Position numbers and translations under genes: made by a program
In this document: piece by piece, positions 51,491 to 61,709 of the stretch
Layout of the letters: each line of letters opens with the position of its first letter
Numbering within the stretch: position 1 is the stretch's first letter
From: Schizosaccharomyces osmophilus
Taxonomy: Eukaryota; Ascomycota; Schizosaccharomycetes; Schizosaccharomycetales; Schizosaccharomycetaceae
Direction of reading: 5' to 3'
DNA length: 64,000 bases
Assembly: GCF_027921745.1 (NCBI RefSeq)
Contig: NC_079239.1
Span: 2,445,501 to 2,509,500 of the forward strand
Notes under the pieces: generated by a model
Told to the model about the DNA's origin: nothing
The model's input: the letters and a program-made list of their open reading frames with translations, nothing else
Databases searched by the model: none

Positions 51491-53935
51491 ATGTCCAAAA
51501 GTTCTTTTTCCTCCAAACCAGCAATCACATATTCCAAAGTCGCTGCAACCTATTCGTCTAGGACACAGAAACCTATCTTCGATTACCAAGATTGGGCTCT
51601 TCAAACTCAAGGAAGTGTAAACTCGCTATCACCTAGTCCCGACTTTACAAAATTTGCAATTGCTGGCCGCGAACTCTTGGAAATTCTCGCCCTCAACCCA
51701 AATCCCACCAGAACTCCTATTCGAATCAAAAACTTTTCTTCCGGAAATACCCACGAAAAGAACACCTCCTGCAACGATGTCAAATGGGGAAACACGTTTT
51801 CCGAAAACTATTTATTTACTTGCTCCCCTTTAGGTGACCTAAATGTTTGGGATATTGATTCTTCCCAAAACATTTCCAAATTCACTGATCATTCAAGAGC
51901 CATTCATAGTATCGACATCTCCAAATTCCATTCTTCATACGTTCTAACTGCGTCGCAGGACGGCCTTACGAAGTTGTGGGATTTTCGTGAACCTCACTCC
52001 GCCCAAACGTTCCGGGGCAATTCAGAAGCCGCCAGAGATGTCGCATTCTCTCCTTCTGAAATCAATGAATTCGTCGTTGCCTATGATAACGGTACTGTCC
52101 AAAAATGGGATTTGCGTTATAGTAAAAGTCCTTCTCTAAAGCTTTCGGCTCATAATGGAGTTGCATTGTGTATTGATTATACTCCTAATGGCTCCCTACT
52201 CGCTTCTTGTGGACGAGACAAATCAATCCGAATTTGGGACATCAGCAATAATCAACGCAAAGCGTTTTCTACCATTAACACAATTGCTCCTGTAAACCTT
52301 GTTCGTTGGGAGCCGTCCGAGGCGAACAATGCTACCTGTAGGCTGGCCAGCTCTTCCCTTGTGGGTGATGATACTATAAACCTTTGGGATGTTCCCCGGC
52401 CCTATATTCCTCACCGCAGCCTCAACCATCATGAAAATAACGTAACAGCTTTGCAATGGATCTCTCCCAATGTCCTTTTGTCATCCAGCCGTGATGGAGT
52501 CCTTTCACAGTCTCGTCCAAACGATGCGATTAGCTACATAGATTTAATGCCCTCCTCTGCTGTGTCATGGTCTACAAACGGTTTGATTGCTTTTTCTTCT
52601 AATAGCAAAAAGAGTTTTAACAGTCGTCCCCAGGTTCATCGAACTCCTTCTCGTGAAAGTAATATAAGTTCTTTGAAGACTGCACTACATGCAAAGCAGG
52701 AACCGCACTTGTCGAAACAGAATTCCGGTAATTTTTCTGAACTTTCTTCTTCTCAAGATAATATCCAGCTGAGCACAGCTTCTTTATTTCATAATACTTG
52801 TCACCAGTTTGTCCAGCTTGCAAAGTCGTATCAGCTTGCTGGCGAAATCAGTACTGCATGTCAACAGAATGCCAAACTTGCTTGTCATTTCGGTGCCTAT
52901 GAAGCTCAGGCTATGTGGGATTTCTTATTCTTTTCTTCACTTAGTCCAAGTCATAGAGAACATTTCTTATCAATGGACGACTATGAGTTTTCGCTCTCTG
53001 ATGAAAATCATTCTATTTCAACAAAAAATAAGTCAGAGAAGAGTCAACACTCTTCAGCTGAGTCTGAAGCACTCTCTGATGACTTCTTTGAATCATTACT
53101 ATCCAGTTCATCTCTCAGTTCATCAATACTGTCGGTGGATTACGAGGATAACCTAGATAAGGCTGTGTCACAAAGCTTAAATCAAAGAACGGAACTTGGA
53201 ACATCCACGAATTCTCGCAAAGATGGAATACCATCTTTCCAAGGAGGTAGAAATAGTATCTCCTCATTACATTTTTTTGATTCGGTTGCTTCTAACGTTT
53301 CTGCTCATTCCCAGTACGATATGCCAAATTCTTTACACCAGGGCTCTATAACCTCCGCTTCAAACAAATCCCGGGATTATGGTACAAGTCTTGGAAGTTT
53401 GTCTAATCGCACTTCTATTTTTCATGAACAGTTCTCTTTTGGTGCCGAAGAGCAACCTCCTACAGATTTGATGGATGTGGTGACTTCGTCTATCGTACAA
53501 TGCATCGACGAGTCAGATGTACAGACTGGTGCTTCGGTGTATTTGTTGTTTTCCGCGTTTCCTATCAACATCCCCCGTCCTCAATTGGATGATTTGATAG
53601 ATAGTTATGTGGGCCTTTTACGGCGTATGGGAATGTTTTGTGAAGCATCATACGTCGTTAAACATTCCTCGCAAGTTGTTAAATATAAATATTCAGCAAA
53701 TCGCGATTTGTCATTCGGTTACAGGTCGAATTCAAAGGCTTTTACGAAAAATGTATATTCAAAGCTTGAGAGATGCTGTTTTTGTGAGTTACCTTTGAAC
53801 GGTATTATCACTTCATGTCATGGTTGTGGACATTTGGGTCATGAAAGTTGTTTGAGGGATTGGTTTTTTAATGAATCTGCTGAAGAAGGTTTGCTATGTC
53901 CTGTTCCCGGTTGTGGACAAGTATGCTTAGGATAA
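51491..53935 (+). CDS. sea2: SEACAT/GATOR2 subunit Sea2 (WDR24 family)
   Basis: The intronless gene encodes 814 residues from the ATG at 51491 (MSKSSFSSKPA). An N-terminal WD40 propeller (about 25-360) has repeats such as HSIDISKFHSSYVLTASQDGLTKLWDFREP and NGSLLASCGRDKSIRIWDIS. A long Ser-rich middle follows. The C-terminal zinc RING-type domain has CCFCELPLNGIITSCHGCGHLGHESCLRDWF and LLCPVPGCGQVCLG. This order is that of WDR24/Sea2 (Rtc1), which is part of the vacuolar SEA complex that tunes TORC1 in response to amino acids. The frame extends upstream only via TTG. Confidence 0.92.
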   Translation: MSKSSFSSKPAITYSKVAATYSSRTQKPIFDYQDWALQTQGSVNSLSPSPDFTKFAIAGRELLEILALNPNPTRTPIRIKNFSSGNTHEKNTSCNDVKWGNTFSENYLFTCSPLGDLNVWDIDSSQNISKFTDHSRAIHSIDISKFHSSYVLTASQDGLTKLWDFREPHSAQTFRGNSEAARDVAFSPSEINEFVVAYDNGTVQKWDLRYSKSPSLKLSAHNGVALCIDYTPNGSLLASCGRDKSIRIWDISNNQRKAFSTINTIAPVNLVRWEPSEANNATCRLASSSLVGDDTINLWDVPRPYIPHRSLNHHENNVTALQWISPNVLLSSSRDGVLSQSRPNDAISYIDLMPSSAVSWSTNGLIAFSSNSKKSFNSRPQVHRTPSRESNISSLKTALHAKQEPHLSKQNSGNFSELSSSQDNIQLSTASLFHNTCHQFVQLAKSYQLAGEISTACQQNAKLACHFGAYEAQAMWDFLFFSSLSPSHREHFLSMDDYEFSLSDENHSISTKNKSEKSQHSSAESEALSDDFFESLLSSSSLSSSILSVDYEDNLDKAVSQSLNQRTELGTSTNSRKDGIPSFQGGRNSISSLHFFDSVASNVSAHSQYDMPNSLHQGSITSASNKSRDYGTSLGSLSNRTSIFHEQFSFGAEEQPPTDLMDVVTSSIVQCIDESDVQTGASVYLLFSAFPINIPRPQLDDLIDSYVGLLRRMGMFCEASYVVKHSSQVVKYKYSANRDLSFGYRSNSKAFTKNVYSKLERCCFCELPLNGIITSCHGCGHLGHESCLRDWFFNESAEEGLLCPVPGCGQVCLG

Positions 53936-54177
53936 TATGAATTATGCTCTATTTTTTGATATTCTGTATTGGCAACAAACGAAATAATTGCTTTAAACAA
54001 AAACGTAGATAATATTTCTAAAATCATAAAAATCAATCACCTAAATATTTTATACATTATCAAAAGTTGTAGTTTATCCAATAGTTAGTTATTCTTCGTT
54101 CTTCATTACCTTCGACAAAACTTAGAGAAACCCTAATTTACAATGTGCACCATAAAGGTTACAGCTATTTCTTTTTT

Positions 54178-57100
54178 TTAAGCGAACGCATCAGGCATGT
54201 CTTCTTCAAAATGATCGTTTCCTTCCATCTCAGTATAGCTTATCACATGCGTAGGTCTATGTTCCAAAGCAAAGAATGAGAGTGGAACATCCAATTTCAT
54301 GCCGTATGTCATATTACCGCTAAAGCTAGCACCATTGAAATTGTAGTTCCACACATCCTCCTCTGGAGTTAAGAAGAACCCTTGAATCCGGTCAGATAGC
54401 AACAGCTGGCATTTTTGACCCATCTCAGGGTTGAATCCAACAGCTTCATCACTGTTAATATCCATATTGTTGCTACCCCAGCTGATTCCTTCATCAGTAA
54501 CACCATACGCTGCTAGGGAAATCGAGCCCGGCACATAACTTACTGTCAACGCAATCGATTTTCCAGCCCAATCCCCATGTTGGGTGCTTAGTTTGGCGTG
54601 TGTAGTTACGTCGGCAGAAGACAAGTAAGGTAACTCGGAGCTTTGAGTATGAACCCATCCCAAAGGTTCTAAATCATCCAAAATAGGAAGTTGTAAATCT
54701 TCTGGAAGCTTAGATGGAATTTGTACATTTTTGATGCTACCCAGCTGAGGGACCATAGCAATACAGTGAATCTCCTTGATCTGGGGGTTATCAGCAGGAC
54801 TTCTTCCATATAACATTCCGGCAACTTGCGTACGAAGATCTGAAATCATCACAAATTTTCTAAGTAGATTTTGAGGTAAGACGTAAGTGTAAGGTACAAT
54901 TTCACTTATGTTATCAGAATTAACATAGACATTCTTTGTTCGAAGATGAAGGTTCGTAGAAGAGATAGCTCGGTTTCTCCATTCTGTTTTGCTAGAAAAC
55001 TTTTCATTTTCGTACGCCGAGGTCGTTGTAACAACCATTTCATCACCATGAATGTTGGTTGTTTTGGTTGTTACAGCTGTAACCTGATCATTATCACGAC
55101 CTTGTTTTTCAATTTCAGCAATCTGTTGACGCTGCAAAGAGGGTGCTGAAATTGCCATACCTAAAATAATGTCACGAACTTCTGAGTTCGTTAAACTAGC
55201 AACATTCACATTGTTCTTCTTGGCATAATCTGCTAGAATTAAATCCCGAAGCTGGGGTTCGACATCTAGCCATTGTTGATCATCCAAGCTGGGCCAAATG
55301 TGATTTGCTTGGGTAATGATGGACTTGTCGGGACGAAGGATAAGTTTGGTCTTCTCGGGGTTGACATTCAGCGCCCTCAAGATTAATATAAGACGAGAAA
55401 ACGCAGTATAAGATGATACAGATTGAAGCCAATCATCATATAAATTAAAGAGTACCATTTGTGGCTCAGTAGCTCGAAGAATTAGATCATTTATCCTCTC
55501 CAGTTTAATGATAGCTTGGAAAGGAAGTTGAAGCTCGCTTCCTTTAATTGTGATATTTGGGAAATCAAGAAGATGTACCTCTAAGGGATCAAGCATACCC
55601 TTACGTGTGACAATAATCTGCTTAGGTTGTTCCTCAACAGGTAATGAACGGATCAAAGCAGCGACTTCCTCGGCAGTCTTCCACTTAGCTAACTGACCAA
55701 GACGTTTCTGACCTGCCCAAACAGATGTGTGAATAACCTTCAAAAATAATTGACCAGTCCTTGGATTGAAAATAAATATAGCACCATTGATAGGTTTTGT
55801 AGTCAAATTACCTTCGAAAGTCTTATGAATTGTTACACGGTAGACGTTAGTATCATCAACAAAGAGTTGTATCTGGTTGCTGAATAAATCAGCGTAATTT
55901 GAAGAAGAGAGATATTGCTCTTGTGGCTCGGAGGCATAGAGTTGCAAACCTTTGCGGATACGTTCACGCAAAACATAAAGGGCAGGGTTTGCCTTCATAA
56001 TTTTATTCATACTCTGTTGAATCAGCGGCTTCATTCCAGGGATCCAATTACCATAGGCACTATGCATGTTGTAGCACAAATCGATACCAATCAAAACACC
56101 TGTCGGTGATGGATAAATACTTTGAGAATCCGTGCTATAATCTAAGAACTTCGCACGAGTGTATCTTTCGATATCATGGGAATCATAATCACCGAAACGA
56201 AGCTGAACATCCACCCAGTATTTATTTGTTGTCGTATTATCAAGAACATCACGATTATCGTTAAGAAGAGATGGACGTGATACATTCCACTTATATGCAG
56301 CAAACAATAATATATCAGCACAAGAACTATTCATCTTATAACTCTTTCTTGGGTGAATGGTTTCCTTTTGAACGGTTTCTATCTGCAAAGATTCTAACTC
56401 CTGGTCAAATACTTGGCAAAGATCCCAAACGACTGATTCATGAATTTTTTGCCAAAGATGAGACCGGAAAATTTGAATAAGAGAAATCTTCAAAGTAGGA
56501 ATCTTTCCGTGCATCATAATACCAGTCAAATCCAACTGAACCTGAAAACCGACATACACGTTGGCTCGGTTAATTGTTGGACTCCACCATAAAGTGAATC
56601 TTCGGTTGGGGATTTGATTCAAACCTGAACGCTGGGCATTAGTAAGCTTCTTAAATTTCATTGACTCTTCGAATCCAGAAGCCTTTTCCCAAAATAGACC
56701 TTCCCATGAAGGGAAACCAGTTGCTTTGAACATTGTATGTTCTAAGATGCCTTCAACACCGCCGAGGGCTTGAATAACATCGACACGGTAGTTATTCAGC
56801 TGCCATAATTTTCCGTCATGACGCTGGCTTGTCCACCAAAAAGGATTATTTTTAAGCAACTGATACTGTTTAAACTCGGTTCGGATACGCCAACCCTTGT
56901 CATACGCAAGAGTGTGTCTATCTTTTTGGAACAGTGTGTTGATTCTTGGAATACCACGATCCCATGAATCTTCCAAGTCTTCTAATGTCAATCTTCGATT
57001 CTGTTGTAATGCTTCCTGTCTTTTCATTGCATATTCTGCCCAAACGCGTTGAGAATCTATAAATTCAGACTCCCAAGGCTGAATATAGCGATATAAATTG

Positions 57101-60100
57101 GGAATTAAATGCTCGCCGTTTGTAGTCATACCGCTTCGGAAATGAGTAATGCCAGTGTCAGTTTGTTTAGACCAGCGTAAATCAGATTGTGGAATTAACA
57201 CATGGCCCATTGAAAGCATACCTAAACCTCCCAGTTCTTTGGGTGAATAGAACACAGCTGGTGGAAACCGGCTAGGCATTTTAGAATTGAGAGAAATTTT
57301 CACTCGAGTTTGAACTTTAGATTCGCATTTCACAAGCACATCCAACAATTCCGGAGTCGAAATCGCAGCCTCGCGATAGTAAGTCATTAAAGCAATTAAA
57401 GCTGTATTCCATTTGTTAGCGATCTTGGTAAATGTGGTTGAACCAGAAGACATAAGAATTTGACGAATACGGTTACTGAATTTCTTGATGTCTTCGTCGG
57501 TGACGCGAATGAATGCCTGTGCTGTTCTTTCTTTTGTTAGATTATTCGTCAAGTTCCAAACGCCATCTCGTAAAGTAAATTCCTCATTTTGTCTAACTTT
57601 AGGAAGGATTCGAAGTTCAAATCCGGCCATGGCAAACAATAAATTGGGGTTATCTTTACTGTAAACACTTGGGAATGTATCCTCCCAGTCTAGGGTGGTT
57701 AAAGAACGGGGCAAACGATTGCGTATTTCCCAAAATACTGCACGGCCTAAGTTAACATCATGCTTCATGAGACGCATTCGGGCATCCCTTGGCCAGCAAT
57801 TTTTCTTCCCTTTTGAATAGTTTACAACGTTGCTGTTTGTAGGATCAGGATTCTCATTCAAAAAGCGCTGGATTAATTCGCGAGCTTCGTCTGCATTAAA
57901 TCTGAACATTATGTAAATACGATCAATATATCTTGTATATAAACGAATTGGATGCCTAGACTCCGTAGCCTGGTCTTTAAAATGCAGAAAATCATTGGGC
58001 GACTCAGGAGGGCCAGCGATTTCAGTAGCTCTTTGAAGGCCAAGAATGAGCAAGTCCAGCACAAGTCCATAGAATTGCCAGATAAAACTTGAAAATTGAA
58101 GTCCGCGGACTAGTCCATAAGAATTCGTATGAGACATATCTTTGTAAGACAAAACAACATTGTTTTTAGCGCTTGCATAAGATGCAAGATTAGTATCCAT
58201 AAGTAACGACAAAAGTCGATTTAAGAGGGTTAAATCAACTTTTTCAAATGATTTTGATAAACTTGATTCCATTAATACATTACATTCACCATTTTGTGTT
58301 TCCCAGACATCAGTTAAGTTATTAATTCCCTGGCACCACTTGTATACAAGAAGCGGGGGAGGTTCAGAATCTCCAGGTTTGATCCAAGAAGGAAACAAAT
58401 GACGACGGTCTGCCTCAAACCATAGGTACTGGTCTAAATAGGCATCGCAGATCTTTTCCATTGGATCGACAGAATATACTGGAATTAGATGGGAGTACAT
58501 ATCCATAAATTCAATGCCAACTTCTTTAAATGTTCTCATCGTAAGTAAACGTCTCTTTATTTGGGATAACATCTCATGAGGATTGTCATAGGCTTGTTCA
58601 ACTAATGCCAATTCTTCTCTTTGAGATTGATTTAAGCGACCTTTCACAGAATATGCCTCTTTTAGCCTTTCCAAAGCCAAAACTAAAAGTTTAGTATCAT
58701 GTTTGTATGACAACGGAGGAAAGGGAATCGGCTGGAAGCGGCGGCTTTCTAACCAGTGAACGACAGTGGTATATATAGCAACGGCTTCATCAGCTGTAAC
58801 ATAGGGTCCGTCTTTAAGATAATTGTGTTGTCGTTCTTGTTCGGCCTTCAACCACAATCTAGTCAGTCTTCCTAAATTCTTCTTTGCTACTGTCTTGTCA
58901 ACAGTTGCACCGCGGCGAATACGTTCACGGTTAAAGTGAGCGACAGAAGTCCACCAATCGGCCTTGGACTTTACATAACGAAGGATCATATTTTCTATAG
59001 GAGCTGGTAATCCCGGAACCTTCCAAGGGATATTAGCTTTCCAACATCTCCAAGCTTCACTCAAATGCTGCAAAATGGTTTTGCTTTTGCCTTGACGAAT
59101 ACCTTCAGGAATCATATCAAGAATATCGTTCATGACAGCTGCTCTCAATTCCAAATCTTGATGAGAATCAACACGCTGCTTTGTGATTTGTTTAGCAACG
59201 CCAGTGGCATGACGACCCTCGAATTGTCTAGCAAGCAAATTACCCAACCAACGTTCTAACAGAGGAACAATACCTCTCAAAAAGAAAAGCCATACACGCC
59301 AACTTGGAGCCCAAAATCCGCAGCCAGGTCCCTTACCGACAGGTCCAGTATTAAAACGATAATAAATTAAGTGTTTTAAATCCTTACAAGCTCGGATTTG
59401 TCTCATTAAGCGGTACTTATAACGGTACATTCCTGTTAGTTGACCAATATGGTTGAAGGTATAATGTAATCCGTCGGCTAGCTGATAAGCATCAATATTC
59501 CCCAAACGATACTGTACATGAGAGTCAACAATCAATTTCGTAAGTCGAAGAATTTCACGCATCAAATGAAAAGCATTACCAAATCTCGACTTTTTTCTTT
59601 CCTTGGTAGTAAGAGTTTTAGTTGGCTTTAAATTACAGTTATAATCCAAATGCAAGTAAGTAAGTCCCTTGCGGTGGATTAATAATTGAAGCATGTTATA
59701 ACCTTGACGACAAACCTGAAGACCAGCTTCAACCCAGTCGATGGTTGTACTCTGAAAAAACTTTGTGTTCTTTAATTGCCTAAACAAATTCCTGTTTGTG
59801 TGTGGTTTTGGATGAGGTGTGTGAAGCTTATTCATGACATGTGACTTTAACAACTTCTGGTAGGATACACGAACTTTAACCGGTTGGTTAGGAGGACAAT
59901 GTTCTAAGTACCATTGCTTTACCAAGGGCACGTCCTGCGCTCGCTTGGTAATACCAGAGCGTTTGTTAAAAGGATACGGGGCCCACCATAACGTCAACGC
60001 ATTAGCAGTATGTTCAAACTCCAAATCTTCATCAGCAAAGAAAGGGTCAAACGGAACCTCAAATTCATCCTCATCATTAAGTGTTTCATCTTCGTGTGAC

Positions 60101-61257
60101 ATTGATAGCTTTTGAGATCGTAACTGGCGCGAAGTTATAGGATTAATTAATGGATCCCAGAAAAACGCAGGCAAATCTGGATCCTCTGGTGGAATGAATA
60201 CATTCATGGGCTGATGATATTCGCTCAGTACGACACTCCGGGCTCTGGAATTATACAAAAACGGGTAAGCAATCCTGTATTCTGTTCGAATCGGCTGTCT
60301 AATAATAAGTTTATAAATATCATTGAATTCATTCCAGTCCTCGGTTTCTGGGGCTTCATCTTTGTATAATGGTTCGAATTTGGGTCCACCAGGTATCGCC
60401 ACATTCAAAGCTTTAGCAGTAAAAAAGCTTTGATCATTAAACAAGTAAAAATAATTATCATCTCTTAAATCGCTCAGAAGCTGATACGAAAGACGATGTA
60501 AATTTGCCATTTGCGGCAGATTTAGTTGCCATTTTCTATATGTAGGGCCATTGATATGAGGTGTATCCTCAAGAGCACGGGTATCATAAAACCAATCGTA
60601 AACCGGTGCATCTTCTTCTTCATCCAAGTCCATCCGCACGCCTTCTAAGGGCTCTAAATCTAATAATTGATCTATAGAAAATGGGGGTTCCTCATCATCG
60701 AATGGAGGGAATCGCAAGCGCTTGAAATTCTTTCTATCACGTTTCTCTCTTCTCATCATAACCCACATGGACCCCCATTGTGCTATATAATGAGGTTCAA
60801 TTACACGAGGGCTTTCATTCACAAACGTAATAGCACCTGTAACATGGTACAGAACACGTACTTCTCTGTATTCTTCCCATGGCATTGGCATATTTTCGAG
60901 CAATTTTAAAACAGCATGAGGTAAATACTTGAGGGCACCCAAATAAGAACGCTTATCGGCACGAAATTTTTTAGATGCCATGTCGCCGCGCTCCTTCATA
61001 ATTTTGCGCAAGTGTTCAGGAGGAAGATCTGCCTTCTCTGTTTGAACAAATCCTTGTTTCCTTTTAGGTCCAAACTTGCTTTTTTGGGAAGCGTGCCATT
61101 TTCGGTTACGCTCACTCAACTGTTTTTCCAAATTACCGCCAGGAGCTGGTGCTTTTGGTTTTTTCTTTTTCGCATATCCAGGAGGTGGAGGAGGAGGTTG
61201 ATTTGGAGGCTCAAATCCAGGCGGAGGAGGTGGATTCCCCGGTGGTACCGACGCCAT
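54178..61257 (-). CDS. spp42: U5 snRNP core protein Spp42 (Prp8)
   Basis: The intronless gene encodes 2359 residues, close to S. pombe Spp42 (about 2363). Prp8 cradles the catalytic RNA of the spliceosome. The Pro-rich start [18 protein letters not shown] is followed by the PRO8NT and PROCN blocks (for example [28 protein letters not shown]). Then come the reverse-transcriptase-like and linker regions, an endonuclease-like domain, an RNase H-like domain ([20 protein letters not shown]...) and the C-terminal JAB1/MPN domain (about 2110-2359) that regulates Brr2 helicase. The inactive MPN site fits the family. The absence of introns over 7 kb in an intron-rich genome is notable. It is convergent with sea2. 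Confidence 0.98.
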   Translation of the reverse strand: MASVPPGNPPPPPGFEPPNQPPPPPPGYAKKKKPKAPAPGGNLEKQLSERNRKWHASQKSKFGPKRKQGFVQTEKADLPPEHLRKIMKERGDMASKKFRADKRSYLGALKYLPHAVLKLLENMPMPWEEYREVRVLYHVTGAITFVNESPRVIEPHYIAQWGSMWVMMRREKRDRKNFKRLRFPPFDDEEPPFSIDQLLDLEPLEGVRMDLDEEEDAPVYDWFYDTRALEDTPHINGPTYRKWQLNLPQMANLHRLSYQLLSDLRDDNYFYLFNDQSFFTAKALNVAIPGGPKFEPLYKDEAPETEDWNEFNDIYKLIIRQPIRTEYRIAYPFLYNSRARSVVLSEYHQPMNVFIPPEDPDLPAFFWDPLINPITSRQLRSQKLSMSHEDETLNDEDEFEVPFDPFFADEDLEFEHTANALTLWWAPYPFNKRSGITKRAQDVPLVKQWYLEHCPPNQPVKVRVSYQKLLKSHVMNKLHTPHPKPHTNRNLFRQLKNTKFFQSTTIDWVEAGLQVCRQGYNMLQLLIHRKGLTYLHLDYNCNLKPTKTLTTKERKKSRFGNAFHLMREILRLTKLIVDSHVQYRLGNIDAYQLADGLHYTFNHIGQLTGMYRYKYRLMRQIRACKDLKHLIYYRFNTGPVGKGPGCGFWAPSWRVWLFFLRGIVPLLERWLGNLLARQFEGRHATGVAKQITKQRVDSHQDLELRAAVMNDILDMIPEGIRQGKSKTILQHLSEAWRCWKANIPWKVPGLPAPIENMILRYVKSKADWWTSVAHFNRERIRRGATVDKTVAKKNLGRLTRLWLKAEQERQHNYLKDGPYVTADEAVAIYTTVVHWLESRRFQPIPFPPLSYKHDTKLLVLALERLKEAYSVKGRLNQSQREELALVEQAYDNPHEMLSQIKRRLLTMRTFKEVGIEFMDMYSHLIPVYSVDPMEKICDAYLDQYLWFEADRRHLFPSWIKPGDSEPPPLLVYKWCQGINNLTDVWETQNGECNVLMESSLSKSFEKVDLTLLNRLLSLLMDTNLASYASAKNNVVLSYKDMSHTNSYGLVRGLQFSSFIWQFYGLVLDLLILGLQRATEIAGPPESPNDFLHFKDQATESRHPIRLYTRYIDRIYIMFRFNADEARELIQRFLNENPDPTNSNVVNYSKGKKNCWPRDARMRLMKHDVNLGRAVFWEIRNRLPRSLTTLDWEDTFPSVYSKDNPNLLFAMAGFELRILPKVRQNEEFTLRDGVWNLTNNLTKERTAQAFIRVTDEDIKKFSNRIRQILMSSGSTTFTKIANKWNTALIALMTYYREAAISTPELLDVLVKCESKVQTRVKISLNSKMPSRFPPAVFYSPKELGGLGMLSMGHVLIPQSDLRWSKQTDTGITHFRSGMTTNGEHLIPNLYRYIQPWESEFIDSQRVWAEYAMKRQEALQQNRRLTLEDLEDSWDRGIPRINTLFQKDRHTLAYDKGWRIRTEFKQYQLLKNNPFWWTSQRHDGKLWQLNNYRVDVIQALGGVEGILEHTMFKATGFPSWEGLFWEKASGFEESMKFKKLTNAQRSGLNQIPNRRFTLWWSPTINRANVYVGFQVQLDLTGIMMHGKIPTLKISLIQIFRSHLWQKIHESVVWDLCQVFDQELESLQIETVQKETIHPRKSYKMNSSCADILLFAAYKWNVSRPSLLNDNRDVLDNTTTNKYWVDVQLRFGDYDSHDIERYTRAKFLDYSTDSQSIYPSPTGVLIGIDLCYNMHSAYGNWIPGMKPLIQQSMNKIMKANPALYVLRERIRKGLQLYASEPQEQYLSSSNYADLFSNQIQLFVDDTNVYRVTIHKTFEGNLTTKPINGAIFIFNPRTGQLFLKVIHTSVWAGQKRLGQLAKWKTAEEVAALIRSLPVEEQPKQIIVTRKGMLDPLEVHLLDFPNITIKGSELQLPFQAIIKLERINDLILRATEPQMVLFNLYDDWLQSVSSYTAFSRLILILRALNVNPEKTKLILRPDKSIITQANHIWPSLDDQQWLDVEPQLRDLILADYAKKNNVNVASLTNSEVRDIILGMAISAPSLQRQQIAEIEKQGRDNDQVTAVTTKTTNIHGDEMVVTTTSAYENEKFSSKTEWRNRAISSTNLHLRTKNVYVNSDNISEIVPYTYVLPQNLLRKFVMISDLRTQVAGMLYGRSPADNPQIKEIHCIAMVPQLGSIKNVQIPSKLPEDLQLPILDDLEPLGWVHTQSSELPYLSSADVTTHAKLSTQHGDWAGKSIALTVSYVPGSISLAAYGVTDEGISWGSNNMDINSDEAVGFNPEMGQKCQLLLSDRIQGFFLTPEEDVWNYNFNGASFSGNMTYGMKLDVPLSFFALEHRPTHVISYTEMEGNDHFEEDMPDAFA

Positions 61258-61709
61258 TTATGCAGGTTAATGTCAACTTTTCAGTGGCAGTTAAGTATTT
61301 TATGATGGAGTGTTTAGTATTTTACGCACGTTAGCGAATTTCGTTATTCTAATTATAAACGAAGTTCCAGCATTCACGAGGCTCGTTATTGCTGAGCTTG
61401 TACAAATGTGTAGAACGATAATATCATACTACAACTTAAATTTCAATACCTGAAGATAAAAGAAGCTACAATAGTATTGTATTTATTAAGATTAAAAAAT
61501 TAAACTTCATTATATTGAAATCTTTTAGACTCGGATGCTGTTGTGAATGAAAGAATGAGTATGTATATACATGAAAAATGTAAGTTGAACCATAAATAAG
61601 CCATGAAATTTCAGTATGCTTCAAAATTTGAGTAGCAGATAATCTTAGGACATCTACCAAAAATCCGATAATTATAATGAGTCGATAAAATTAAGTCTTC
61701 GTGTTAACA
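61258..61709. other. spp42 upstream / rng2 downstream spacer
   Basis: About 450 bases of AT-rich sequence with the spp42 promoter and the rng2 3' flank. No other feature is supported. Confidence 0.5.
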